Shown here in pieces: positions 1 to 8,509 of a stretch of 64,000 bases of DNA. Both the position numbers and the translations under genes were made by a program. Every line of letters begins with the position of its first letter. Position 1 is the stretch's first letter. Source of the DNA: Bryobacter sp. (lineage in GTDB: Bacteria > Acidobacteriota > Terriglobia > Bryobacterales > Bryobacteraceae); NCBI GenBank assembly GCA_022843625.1, contig JALHNH010000026.1, positions 33,060-97,059 on the forward strand, written 5' to 3'. The notes under the pieces were generated by a model. It was not told the DNA's origin and searched no databases. It was given only the letters and a program-made list of their open reading frames with translations.

Positions 1-905
1 AGCGAAGCATGATGCACTTCAATATCGTTTTCGAGATCGGGAAGCAACACTTTCAACGCCAGCCCAAGCCGCTCTGCAGCGCTTCTGGTTTGCGTGAAGA
101 CCAGCGAACACTTGGCACGCCCCACCAGATCAGCCACCACATGAGCAACGCGGTAGGGATTGAATCCCGCTGCCGGCAACGTCGTTTCATCGGGTACTGG
201 TGCAATCTCAAGACGGTGTACGCGTTGCGTCAACGCCTGTGTGATGGCACATTCCCGTTTCCCGACAAGCAAACGAGCCACGGCCTCAACCGGCGCAGCC
301 GTCGCACTCAAACCGATGCGCTGCATCGGCTTCCCCCCCCGTGCCTCAAGCCGCTCAAGGCTAATCGCAAGCAGGCTGCCACGCTTGGATTCACAAAAGC
401 TGTGGATCTCATCGACGATGACGCACAGAGGCCGAAATCCGTCCCGCCACTGTGCCTGGCTCAGCAGGCTGCTCAGGCTCTCGGGTGTGGTTAACAGAAG
501 ATGTGGCTTGAGCTTGTTCATCTTCTGCCGGTCGCTAAGCGAAGTGTCCCCTGTACGGGTTTCCTGTCGAATGCGTTGGGATGCCGGAAGACTCTGATTC
601 AGAGCCTCAAGCGGCGCTCTGAGATTGCGATCAATATCCCGGTTGAGGCTACGTAGCGGAGAAACGTAGACCACATAAGTGGCATTCTCGAGCTTGTTCT
701 TCGACGCAAGTTTCCCCAATGCCGAAAGCGCACTCAGAAAAGCCGCCAGGGTCTTGCCACTCCCGGTAGGCGCCAGTATCAGCGTGTTCTCCGACTTGAG
801 CGTGTGCGGCAGTGCCAGCTTTTGAATCTCGCTGAAGCCTGGAAAGCGCTGGGCAAACCATTCGGTCAATGGTGGATAAAGCCTATTGCGCAAGCGAGCG
901 CTCAT
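1..905 (-). CDS. Lhr-like DEXH-box helicase, ligase-associated (3' end cut off)
   Basis: The visible 301 residues are the N-terminal half of a superfamily 2 helicase. A Q-motif-like region lies near residues 22-33, Walker A APTGSGKT at 45-52, a TTPESL motif near 139-144, a DEIH box at 165-168 and an SAT-type motif III shortly after. This fits the Lhr-like helicase that travels with an ATP-dependent ligase and an MBL-fold exonuclease in bacterial DNA repair cassettes. The ATG overlaps the end of the upstream ligase gene by 23 bp, so the two are probably translated in one operon. The C-terminal half lies beyond base 1. Helicase identity is clear; the exact subfamily rests on context. Confidence 0.9.
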   Translation of the reverse strand, partial: MSARLRNRLYPPLTEWFAQRFPGFSEIQKLALPHTLKSENTLILAPTGSGKTLAAFLSALSALGKLASKNKLENATYVVYVSPLRSLNRDIDRNLRAPLEALNQSLPASQRIRQETRTGDTSLSDRQKMNKLKPHLLLTTPESLSSLLSQAQWRDGFRPLCVIVDEIHSFCESKRGSLLAISLERLEARGGKPMQRIGLSATAAPVEAVARLLVGKRECAITQALTQRVHRLEIAPVPDETTLPAAGFNPYRVAHVVADLVGRAKCSLVFTQTRSAAERLGLALKVLLPDLENDIEVHHAS

Positions 906-2508
906 AGAGCCCCTTCACCTGATCGAGCGTATCGGCATCCTCAGCCTTCTTGTCTTTTCTCCAACGCAAGATACGGGGAAACCGCAGGGCAAAACCGCTC
1001 TTGTGACGCGGGCTTTTCTGCAAGCCGTCAAAGGCCACTTCCAAAACCACCTGCGGCTCAACCAGCGTCACTCTTCCATATCGCTCTTTGGCAATCGATC
1101 GAAAGACCTTCGTCAGCTCACGAATTTCATCATCCGTCAGGCCTGAATACGCCTTGCCCACATTCAGAAAGCGCTCGCCGTCTCGCACGGCAAAGGTGTA
1201 ATCGCTGAGCATCGTGGCACGTCTCCCAGTGCCCTGCTCCGCAGCAGTCACTACAACATCGAGACTGGCATAGGCGCGCTTCACTTTGAGCCAGTTCGAG
1301 CTGCGCCGGCCCGATTCATAAAGACTTCCTGCACGCTTGAGCAGAAGCCCTTCATTCCCTCGACTGCGAGCCAACTGAAAAGTCTCCTCGATGTTCTCAG
1401 CCAGATCCACGCGCCGCTGGGCAGAGATCAGCAGCGGCAAGGACTTGCCCTCAAAAAGAGCCTCCAGCCGCTGCCGCCGTAGCTCAATCGGCATGTCCAG
1501 CAGAAGTTCTTTGTCCCGGTATAAAAGGTCATAACCAATAAAGGCAACCGGAACCTCAGCGATCAGCTTTTCGCTCACCTTCTTGCGTGCCAGCCGCGTT
1601 TGCAGCACCGTGAAATTGAGAGCACGGTCATTCTGCCAGGCCAGCACTTCTCCGTCCACAATGCCGTTGCCCACGATGCCGGCAAAGGCAGCAGCAATCT
1701 CCGGGAAAGCCTTTGTTGTGTCTTCCAAACCTCGGGTGAAAATAGCAACCTTGCCATGTTCAAAGTGAACCTGGCTTCGAATGCCGTCGAATTTGTCCTC
1801 TACAAACCAGTCGTTTGCCGCTGGCAGTTCAGCGGCTTCATCGAAAGACCGGGCCAGCATAAACTCCATTGGGTGAAAGAGCCGCGCCTCGAGTGTATGC
1901 AGGAGATTTTGTCTTGCGCAGACGGCAACCTCCGAAAGATCTCCGGCCCGATTGGAAGCTGCTCGAACGGCAGCCAGGCTCACTCCGCAGGATTCGGCAA
2001 TCGCCTCTTCCACCAGTTTCTGCTGCAAGCCAATGCGAAAGCTACCAGTAATCACTTTCAGAAAATACTTCGTCGTGAGCCGATTCTGCCGACGTACCGC
2101 CTCAGCCAAAATCGCCGCTTTGTCTTCTGCCCTCCGAGCCGCAAACAACCGCATGTAGCAAGCCTCTGCCGCTTCCAGACTCATGGGAGTGTCCGTAGTC
2201 TTGCCATGCAAAAGCAGACTGATCGTCTCGCTGGTATCACCGACTTCGCGCTGACAAAAGCGAAACAGCTCGGCGTCAACGCCGGTAGCCAGCAATGCCG
2301 CATCCCGCAGCACCGAGCGGCCGATACTCAGCTTCTTCTCGCCAACACCCGAAACCGGCTGCCCGCTCATGAAGCCAACAGCACGCCTCAAATCGGCATT
2401 ACTTTGCTCGCCCAGCCAAACAGCCAAAAGCTTCACCTTCCGATTCCGGCTTGAGGTGTTGGCAATCTGATCGAGGATTCGCGCCAGTCCGTCCATGGAG
2501 CCGTTCAT
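883..2508 (-). CDS. ATP-dependent DNA ligase (ligase-associated repair cassette)
   Basis: This 541-residue protein is an ATP-dependent DNA ligase. The nucleotidyltransferase motif I reads EDKFDGIR, with the AMP-accepting lysine near residue 239. An N-terminal DNA-binding helical region (about 1-210) precedes it and an OB-fold region follows (about 430-530). Length and domain order match the bacterial ligases often called LigB/LigC or cisplatin-damage-response ligases. Its ATG overlaps the exonuclease stop by 4 bp (ATGA), and its end overlaps the helicase start, so the three genes form one unit. Such ligases are thought to act in repair rather than replication, which uses the NAD-dependent LigA. 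Confidence 0.95.
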   Translation of the reverse strand: MNGSMDGLARILDQIANTSSRNRKVKLLAVWLGEQSNADLRRAVGFMSGQPVSGVGEKKLSIGRSVLRDAALLATGVDAELFRFCQREVGDTSETISLLLHGKTTDTPMSLEAAEACYMRLFAARRAEDKAAILAEAVRRQNRLTTKYFLKVITGSFRIGLQQKLVEEAIAESCGVSLAAVRAASNRAGDLSEVAVCARQNLLHTLEARLFHPMEFMLARSFDEAAELPAANDWFVEDKFDGIRSQVHFEHGKVAIFTRGLEDTTKAFPEIAAAFAGIVGNGIVDGEVLAWQNDRALNFTVLQTRLARKKVSEKLIAEVPVAFIGYDLLYRDKELLLDMPIELRRQRLEALFEGKSLPLLISAQRRVDLAENIEETFQLARSRGNEGLLLKRAGSLYESGRRSSNWLKVKRAYASLDVVVTAAEQGTGRRATMLSDYTFAVRDGERFLNVGKAYSGLTDDEIRELTKVFRSIAKERYGRVTLVEPQVVLEVAFDGLQKSPRHKSGFALRFPRILRWRKDKKAEDADTLDQVKGLYERSLAQ

Positions 2509-3509
2509 TCTGCCTGAATCGACTCCTCTTCGGAATTTCGCAGGCGAGCTCTTGCAGGTGCCGAGGCATCAAAGCCCAGGTCTCGCAGTTGACGGGCAAA
2601 CATTTCCGTATAGCCGTGGATTACATCGATTTTCTTTGCCCCGGATCGCTGTACCATCTCCAGCAATTCGTCAAAGTCTCCGTGATCGCTGTACGGAATC
2701 AACTTCTCGGCACCAGATCGCAATCGCGCATTATCCAATTGAGCCCAACCAGAGACATATGCCACTCGCATGTTCTTGCCCGCTGATTCCAACTGCCTTC
2801 TCATGCCCGGCACAACAACCAGCGCCTGCCCCTCCGTCTGACTGGATTCGTATGGTTTCCATCCTCGAAAGCTAAACCCGTTCGCCTCATATATCGGTAT
2901 GTACTTCGCAATCGCTCCATGCACTGCAGTTGCAATCCCCGCCTGCGTCAGGCAATGCACGATTTCCTGCCCGCGTCCCAGCGGATAGCCCATAAAGACA
3001 GGAGTTGCTCCCTCTGCAAGGCACTCACGTGCAAAATCGGCGATTTCGGCTTTCGCCTGTTCACGAGACAGAAAATGAAAAATCGGTAATCCAAAGGTGG
3101 ACTCGAGAATCAGGTGGTCGCACTCTATGATCTGCGTCTGCTGGCCACACAAAGGTGGACTCAGCTTAATGTCACCGGTGTAAACAATCCGCTCGTTCTT
3201 GTACTCGATCAGCAATTGGGCCGCACCGAGAATGTGCCCAGCTGGGTAGCAGGTGATTCGTGCCCCTTTCCAATCCCGTGATTGGCCATAGTCGAGCGGC
3301 TCGAGCGATTGCTTCAAGGCATCGTTGCCAGGCCAACGCATCCTATAGATTTCAAGGGAGATACTGGTTCCGATGACGGTCTCTGAGTAGTATCGGGCAT
3401 GGTCGCTGTGAGCGTGAGAGATCCAGGCTGCTGGTTTTGAAACCTGGGGGTCCAGCCACAAATCAATATCAACGGCGTGGATTCCTTCGCTCGAATACTG
3501 AAGATTCAT
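2505..3509 (-). CDS. Ligase-associated DNA exonuclease, metallo-beta-lactamase/beta-CASP fold
   Basis: The protein carries the metallo-beta-lactamase metal motif SHAHSDH (residues 31-37 from the chosen start), a TGD motif, an LESTFG motif and a C-terminal YSDHGDF motif, as in beta-CASP nucleases such as the Artemis/SNM1 group. Its place directly before an ATP-dependent ligase and an Lhr-like helicase points to the ligase-associated exonuclease family. I chose the ATG at 3509 because the conserved first strand begins just after it. The open frame extends to a TTG at 3593, but those extra 28 residues look unlike the family. Length from the chosen start is 334 residues. Confidence 0.88.
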   Translation of the reverse strand: MNLQYSSEGIHAVDIDLWLDPQVSKPAAWISHAHSDHARYYSETVIGTSISLEIYRMRWPGNDALKQSLEPLDYGQSRDWKGARITCYPAGHILGAAQLLIEYKNERIVYTGDIKLSPPLCGQQTQIIECDHLILESTFGLPIFHFLSREQAKAEIADFARECLAEGATPVFMGYPLGRGQEIVHCLTQAGIATAVHGAIAKYIPIYEANGFSFRGWKPYESSQTEGQALVVVPGMRRQLESAGKNMRVAYVSGWAQLDNARLRSGAEKLIPYSDHGDFDELLEMVQRSGAKKIDVIHGYTEMFARQLRDLGFDASAPARARLRNSEEESIQAE

Positions 3510-3615
3510 TAGCTTTGTTAATGTGATGCGCCCCAAATGCCTTTGACTGAAAATACAAGATCTCCGCGCTCCTTGCGGCATCTCTTCAATCAAGGGATAA
3601 GATCAAGACAAAACA

Positions 3616-4569
3616 ATGCCAACTCAGACTTTTCCGTCCTGGATGAAACTCGCTTTGGCCGCTGCCGGCTTCTACAACATTGTTTGGGGAGCCATTGTGA
3701 TTTTCGCCCCGAACCTCTTCTTCGACCTCGCCGGTCTGGCCCGTCCTAACTACCCGGAGCTCTGGCAATGTATCGGCATGATTGTGGGAGTTTACGGTGT
3801 GGGCTATTGGATCGCCTCCAGCGACCCTGTTCGCCACTGGCCTATTGTCCTTGTCGGGCTTCTGGGTAAGATCCTCGGACCCATTGGCATGGTAAAAGCT
3901 CTATGGGAAGGTCGCTTCCCAATGTCTTTTGCCTGGATCAACCTCACCAATGATCTGATCTGGTGGCTCCCCTTTGCCTTGATCCTGATTCATGCGGCCA
4001 AAGAGACAGAAGACAAACAGCGGGTTTTCTCGCCAGATATCCAGGGTTGGGCGATGAGAGCCAAGTCACAATTTGGTCTCAGCATTCTCGAACATTCTAA
4101 GTTGCGTCCGGTACTTCTTGTATTCCTTCGCCATGTAGGATGCACCTTTTGCCGTGAGGCGCTGGCCGATCTTCATGCGAACCGGGCAGACATCGAAGCC
4201 TCAGGAACGCAAATCGTTTTGGTTCACATGGGCCGCGAAGAGACAGCCGAAAGCGTACTGCAGAAATATAAGTTGGCCGACGTTCCCAGAGTGTGGGACC
4301 CGAAGTTGTCTCTCTATCGTGCGTTTGGTCTTGAAAAGGGCGCGCTGGCACAATTGCTTGGCCCCAAAGTCTGGCTCCGTGGATTCAAAGCAGGCTTCCT
4401 TGGCAAACATGGAGTGGGCGGAGCAGACGGCGATGTCACCCAAATGCCCGGAGTCTTTCTTGTATTCCACGGTGAAATCCTGAAGTCTTACCGTCACCAG
4501 AGTGCTGCAGACCGGCCTGACTATGTCGCCCTGGTCAGTGAGATGAACGATACCCCGGCTTCGCGCTAA
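3616..4569 (+). CDS. Membrane-anchored peroxiredoxin-like protein (AhpC-TSA_2 / SelL-like)
   Basis: This is a two-part protein. Residues 1-130 hold about four hydrophobic membrane segments. Residues 160-310 form a thioredoxin-like domain resembling the AhpC-TSA_2 (SelL-like) group, with a GCTFCRE motif giving a CxxC pair at C176 and C179. Known relatives are thiol-dependent redox proteins; here the domain is presumably tethered to the membrane. It is the first gene of a four-gene plus-strand cluster that continues 4 bp later with an FAD oxidoreductase. The fusion of the small membrane module to the redox domain is notable. Substrate and the side of the membrane are not visible in the sequence. 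Confidence 0.75.
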   Translation: MPTQTFPSWMKLALAAAGFYNIVWGAIVIFAPNLFFDLAGLARPNYPELWQCIGMIVGVYGVGYWIASSDPVRHWPIVLVGLLGKILGPIGMVKALWEGRFPMSFAWINLTNDLIWWLPFALILIHAAKETEDKQRVFSPDIQGWAMRAKSQFGLSILEHSKLRPVLLVFLRHVGCTFCREALADLHANRADIEASGTQIVLVHMGREETAESVLQKYKLADVPRVWDPKLSLYRAFGLEKGALAQLLGPKVWLRGFKAGFLGKHGVGGADGDVTQMPGVFLVFHGEILKSYRHQSAADRPDYVALVSEMNDTPASR

Positions 4570-4573
4570 GCGG

Positions 4574-5818
4574 ATGAGAGCTGAACCAGTAGTCATCGTC
4601 GGAGCAGGCCTTGCGGGCCTCGCCTGCGCTCTCGAACTTCAGAAAAACAAGATCCCTTTTCTGTTGCTCGAAGCCTCAGACGCCCCCGGTGGCAGGGTAA
4701 GAACAGACAAAGTCGACGGCTTTCAACTCGATCGTGGCTTTCAGGTTTATCTTACGGCCTACCCGGAAGGGGAGCGCTTACTCGACTACAGCGCGCTTCA
4801 ATTTGGACGCTTTTCGCCCGGAGCAATGGTTCGGCTCAACGGCAATTTTCATCGTGTTATGGACCCCTGGCGGGAACCGTTTGCAGCACTGGCAGGAATT
4901 CTAAACCCCGTCGGCAACATGAAGGACAAACTGCTGGTGGCACGGTTGCGGGCCGTGGCGATGGCGGGCAAGGCAGATGACCTTCTCAACAAAGTAGAAA
5001 AACCCAGCCACCAGGCCCTACAGGAATACGGTTTCTCCCAAAACATGATCGACCGGTTCTTCCGGCCCTTCTTCGGTGGGATTATGCTCGATGCAGATCT
5101 CAATGTCAGCTCTCACATGCTCGAATATGTATTTCGAATGATGGCGTCAGGAGATACCGTTTTGCCGTCTCAGGGCATGGGAGCGATTCCTGCACAACTG
5201 GCCTCCCGATTTCCGGCAAACTCCATCCGCTACAACACAAGAGTCGAGTCGATAACAGCGAATACAGTACGCATCGCAGGCAATGAAGAACTTAAGGCTT
5301 CAGCCGTGGTCGTTGCCACCGACGGCCCCACGGCTGCCAGATTATTGCCTGAAATCGCCCATGTTGAAAGCCGCATGGCGATGACCCTCTACTTCTCGAT
5401 ACGAGGGCATGCTCCCATTGCTGATCCCATCATCATGCTCAACGGAGATATGGAATGGCCGATTCAGAACGCCTGTTTGCCCAGTCTGGTCTGCCCGAAC
5501 TACGCGCCCGCCGGGCATCATCTGGCCAGTGTCGTTGTGCTCGGGGACCCCACCCAATCCAACCAGGAAATGGAAGCTGCCGTCCGCAAGCAACTAGGCC
5601 AATGGCTCGATCAAAATCTCGACACCTGGAAGCTTCTACGCATCTACAGAATTCTGAACGCCCATCCCGCCCATCGACCTGAAACGGTTGCCGAAAAACC
5701 TACCAGACTCGAAAGTGGCGTTTACGTTTGTGGCGACCACCGCTTCATGCCCAGCATACAATCAGCACTGGTCAATGGCAGGCACGCAGCAGAGGCAGTA
5801 GCCGCCAATGCCGGCTGA
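4574..5818 (+). CDS. FAD-dependent amine-oxidase / phytoene-desaturase-like oxidoreductase
   Basis: An N-terminal dinucleotide-binding motif (VIVGAGLAGLACALEL), the E of LLLEAS and the GGR motif identify a flavoprotein of the amine-oxidase/carotenoid-desaturase superfamily. A C-terminal motif GVYVCGDHRFMPSIQSA is the usual FAD-ribose contact, in which these enzymes present a substrate-access helix. Length (414 residues) is normal for the family. The start lies 4 bp after the peroxiredoxin-like gene and the stop overlaps the next start by 11 bp, so co-translation is likely. No carotenoid genes are nearby, so the substrate cannot be assigned. Confidence 0.85.
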   Translation: MRAEPVVIVGAGLAGLACALELQKNKIPFLLLEASDAPGGRVRTDKVDGFQLDRGFQVYLTAYPEGERLLDYSALQFGRFSPGAMVRLNGNFHRVMDPWREPFAALAGILNPVGNMKDKLLVARLRAVAMAGKADDLLNKVEKPSHQALQEYGFSQNMIDRFFRPFFGGIMLDADLNVSSHMLEYVFRMMASGDTVLPSQGMGAIPAQLASRFPANSIRYNTRVESITANTVRIAGNEELKASAVVVATDGPTAARLLPEIAHVESRMAMTLYFSIRGHAPIADPIIMLNGDMEWPIQNACLPSLVCPNYAPAGHHLASVVVLGDPTQSNQEMEAAVRKQLGQWLDQNLDTWKLLRIYRILNAHPAHRPETVAEKPTRLESGVYVCGDHRFMPSIQSALVNGRHAAEAVAANAG

Positions 5819-6224
5819 ACTTCTGCTGAAAATCAATCTTGCCTGCTCTCTCTACATGACAGGTCTGATCTGGTTTGTTCAGATCGTCCACTACCCTCTT
5901 TTTGCGCACGTTGGGCGGGAAGCCTTCCTCGACTATGAGCAGCGACACCAAAGGCTCACCACACGCGTCGTTGCTCCAGCGATGCTTTTGGAATTGATAG
6001 CCTCCATTGCGATTCACTTGGTTGCGCCTTCACCTCTCGCGCTATGGGTAGCAAGCGGGCTCACCATCATTGCGTGGGCATCTACAATGCTGATACAGGT
6101 CCCGCTCCATGGAAAACTGGCTAAAGGAGTCCATCCAGCACCCTTAAAGACTTTGGTAGCATCCAACTGGATAAGAACGGCTGCATGGAGCGCCAGGTCG
6201 ATTCTGCTTCTTTGGACAATATGA
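5808..6224 (+). CDS. Small integral membrane protein, about four TM segments
   Basis: A 138-residue protein with roughly four hydrophobic segments (about 8-30, 52-72, 74-98 and 118-136) separated by short polar loops. A conserved-looking segment WFVQIVHYPLF lies at the end of TM1 and a PLHGKL segment follows TM3. I do not recognise the family with certainty. Its start overlaps the preceding flavoprotein gene by 11 bp and NDH-2 follows 6 bp after its stop, so it almost certainly belongs to the same redox operon. Confidence 0.75.
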   Translation: MPAELLLKINLACSLYMTGLIWFVQIVHYPLFAHVGREAFLDYEQRHQRLTTRVVAPAMLLELIASIAIHLVAPSPLALWVASGLTIIAWASTMLIQVPLHGKLAKGVHPAPLKTLVASNWIRTAAWSARSILLLWTI

Positions 6225-6230
6225 AAATCA

Positions 6231-7514
6231 ATGGCTAAACATCGAGTGGTAATTGTCGGCGGCGGCTTCGGCGGCTTGCACGCAGGCAAGGCCCTCCAAA
6301 ACAAGGACCTGGAAATCACAATTCTGGATCGTAGGAACTACCACCTCTTCCAGCCACTGCTCTATCAGGTTGCAACCGGAGGTCTATCGCCAGGCGAGAT
6401 CGCAGCGCCTCTAAGAGCGATCTTTGAATGGCAGAAAAACTTGCGGGTCTTGATGACAGAAGTGACCGGATTCAATATCGATCAGCGTCTCGTTCACACT
6501 CAAATGGGAGACATTCCCTACGATTCGCTAATTGTTGCGGCTGGAGCCAAAAGTACATATTTTGGTAACGAACGCTGGTCATCGATTGCCCCCTCGCTCA
6601 AGAACATTGAGGATGCCACCAGCATCAGGGCTCGCATATTCGGAGCCTTTGAAGAAGCGGAGAAAGAGAGCGACCCGGACAAACGCAGGGCGCTTCTCAC
6701 TTTTCTGATTGTCGGCGGCGGGCCTACAGGGGTAGAACTGGCCGGCGCATTGAGCGAAATTGCCAACGATGCCTTAAAGGAAGACTTTCGCAGCTTCGAC
6801 CCTGAAGACGCCCGCATAATGATTCTCAATTCAGGCCCGCGCATACTCTCCTCGTTCTCTGAAAGTCTCTCTAAATCGGCAGAACTACAACTGATCCGCC
6901 TCAACGTCCTCTGCCGGGCAGGAGTAAGGGTAGTCGATGTCAGCCCGGAAGGGGCCACTGTCATGATCGAGGGCCGTCAGGAGTTCATGCCGGCCCGCAC
7001 AGTGATCTGGGCCGCAGGTGTTACTGGTTCTCCGCTAGGCAAGGCCCTGGCTGCAGCCAGCGGTCAAGCGCTGGAAAAAGGTGGCAAGATCCGGGTTGAG
7101 CCGGACTGTACCCTCCCCGGACACCCTGAGATCTTCGTGATCGGTGACATGGCGCACTTCCAGCATGGACTCGACCAACCCCTGCCAGGTGTTTGCCAAA
7201 CTGCAATGCAAATGGGAGACTACGTCGGCGACCTGATCCAGAAGCGAATCGCAGGCCAGACGAAACCCCCTTTCCAGTATTGGGACAAGGGCAACATGGC
7301 GGTCATTGGCCGCAACCGGGCTGTAGCGCAAATCGGCAAATTCGAATTCACAGGCTACTTTGCCTGGCTGCTCTGGGCCGTCATCCACGTACTCTACCTG
7401 GTGAATTTTCAATCCCGCATCATCGTCGCCATCCGTTGGGGGTTTGACTACTTCAGTTTCAATCGAGGCGCACGGCTGATTACGCGGCAGGATCCACCGG
7501 CTCAAGAATCTTGA
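6231..7514 (+). CDS. ndh: Type II NADH dehydrogenase (NDH-2)
   Basis: A 427-residue two-Rossmann flavoprotein. The FAD site GGGFGG is at residues 10-15 and the NADH site VGGGPTG at 161-167. The segment QPLLYQVATGGLSPGEIA (about 41-58) is strongly typical of NDH-2, and the C-terminal hydrophobic helix (about 368-395) is the membrane anchor. NDH-2 passes electrons from NADH to quinone without pumping protons. It closes the four-gene redox operon that begins at 3616. Its 3' end overlaps the convergent fliM gene by 35 bp. The family call is firm; the electron acceptor and any functional link to the peroxiredoxin-like protein are inference. Confidence 0.93.
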   Translation: MAKHRVVIVGGGFGGLHAGKALQNKDLEITILDRRNYHLFQPLLYQVATGGLSPGEIAAPLRAIFEWQKNLRVLMTEVTGFNIDQRLVHTQMGDIPYDSLIVAAGAKSTYFGNERWSSIAPSLKNIEDATSIRARIFGAFEEAEKESDPDKRRALLTFLIVGGGPTGVELAGALSEIANDALKEDFRSFDPEDARIMILNSGPRILSSFSESLSKSAELQLIRLNVLCRAGVRVVDVSPEGATVMIEGRQEFMPARTVIWAAGVTGSPLGKALAAASGQALEKGGKIRVEPDCTLPGHPEIFVIGDMAHFQHGLDQPLPGVCQTAMQMGDYVGDLIQKRIAGQTKPPFQYWDKGNMAVIGRNRAVAQIGKFEFTGYFAWLLWAVIHVLYLVNFQSRIIVAIRWGFDYFSFNRGARLITRQDPPAQES

Positions 7515-8448
7515 CCGACCGCTTTTTGTTGGAGACCACAATATGACAGCGGTGCTTGAGCTTGCCGTTGAGTTCTACCGACAGTGGCTTGGTCGCCGGA
7601 TAGTCAAAGGTCAGCACGTCGCCCACCTTCAGCTTCAACATATCGCTCAACAGCATGTTCGGTCCACGTAACCGGCTGTCGAGTTCCACTTTTGAATTCC
7701 GCACCCGGCTGTAAATACGGCGCGTATCTTCATCCGTACTCTCTGTTTTGCGGATCGTCCACTGATCGGCAAACTTGTGGCTCAACATTTTGATGATGAT
7801 GGATGGGATCCCGATATTCATCATGCCGCTTACTTCGCCAATGCGGATTTCGATCGACACCGCCACAATCGCCTCATTCGGAGCAAGAATCTGCATCAAC
7901 TGCGGCTCGGTCTCATAGCCGGCAATCTGGAAGTCAATAGCGGCAATGCCCTTCCAAGCCTCCTTAAGGTCGCGCAACATCAGTTTGAAAATGCTCTCAA
8001 GAATCGACTGTTCAATCTCGGTGACTTCCCGTTCCATCTTCGTGAGCGTATTCACGGATCCACCCAGCAGCATTTCGAGCATGGGAAAGATCATCGTCGG
8101 GTTCAACTCCAGCAAACAATTGCTGTCAAACGGCTGCGCATCCACCGTCGCCACCACCGTAGGCGATGGCAACACCTGCTGAAACTCCGTAAACGAAAGC
8201 TGTTCCACACTCACCAGATTCACCACTACGTAAGCGCGCAGATAAGCCGATAAGCTACTCGCCAGCGAGCGCGAAAACGCTTCATGCAAAACATAAATAG
8301 ACCGCAGCTGGTCTTTGGCGATCCGGTCAGGGCGCCTGAAGTTGTAGGGCTGCGCCCTGCGGGCCAATTCCGTTCGACGAGCATTGGCGCTCGTCTGTTG
8401 GAACATATTATCGATTTCATTTTGCGAAAGAACACGGGCCGACATCAA
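7480..8448 (-). CDS. fliM: Flagellar motor switch protein FliM
   Basis: The N-terminus LSQNEIDNMF is the CheY-P-binding peptide of FliM. The middle CheC-like domain (about residues 45-230) and the C-terminal SpoA/FliN-like domain (about 245-320) follow in the normal order, and the length (322) is usual. FliM forms part of the C-ring that switches flagellar rotation. No other flagellar or chemotaxis gene lies in this window, so the gene is isolated from the usual fli operon. The start may be the first or second of two adjacent ATG codons. The 3' end overlaps ndh by 35 bp in the convergent direction. Confidence 0.95.
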   Translation of the reverse strand: MMSARVLSQNEIDNMFQQTSANARRTELARRAQPYNFRRPDRIAKDQLRSIYVLHEAFSRSLASSLSAYLRAYVVVNLVSVEQLSFTEFQQVLPSPTVVATVDAQPFDSNCLLELNPTMIFPMLEMLLGGSVNTLTKMEREVTEIEQSILESIFKLMLRDLKEAWKGIAAIDFQIAGYETEPQLMQILAPNEAIVAVSIEIRIGEVSGMMNIGIPSIIIKMLSHKFADQWTIRKTESTDEDTRRIYSRVRNSKVELDSRLRGPNMLLSDMLKLKVGDVLTFDYPATKPLSVELNGKLKHRCHIVVSNKKRSVKILEPVDPAA

Positions 8449-8509
8449 AAGAGGTATCGACTCTGAATCCTTCTCCCATGAGTAGGCCCATTGTTAATCT
8501 AGAGGTAGG

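Noticed and set aside
1600..2454. Plus-strand 284-codon frame
   Set aside because: It lies antisense to the ATP-dependent ligase, which has clear catalytic motifs.
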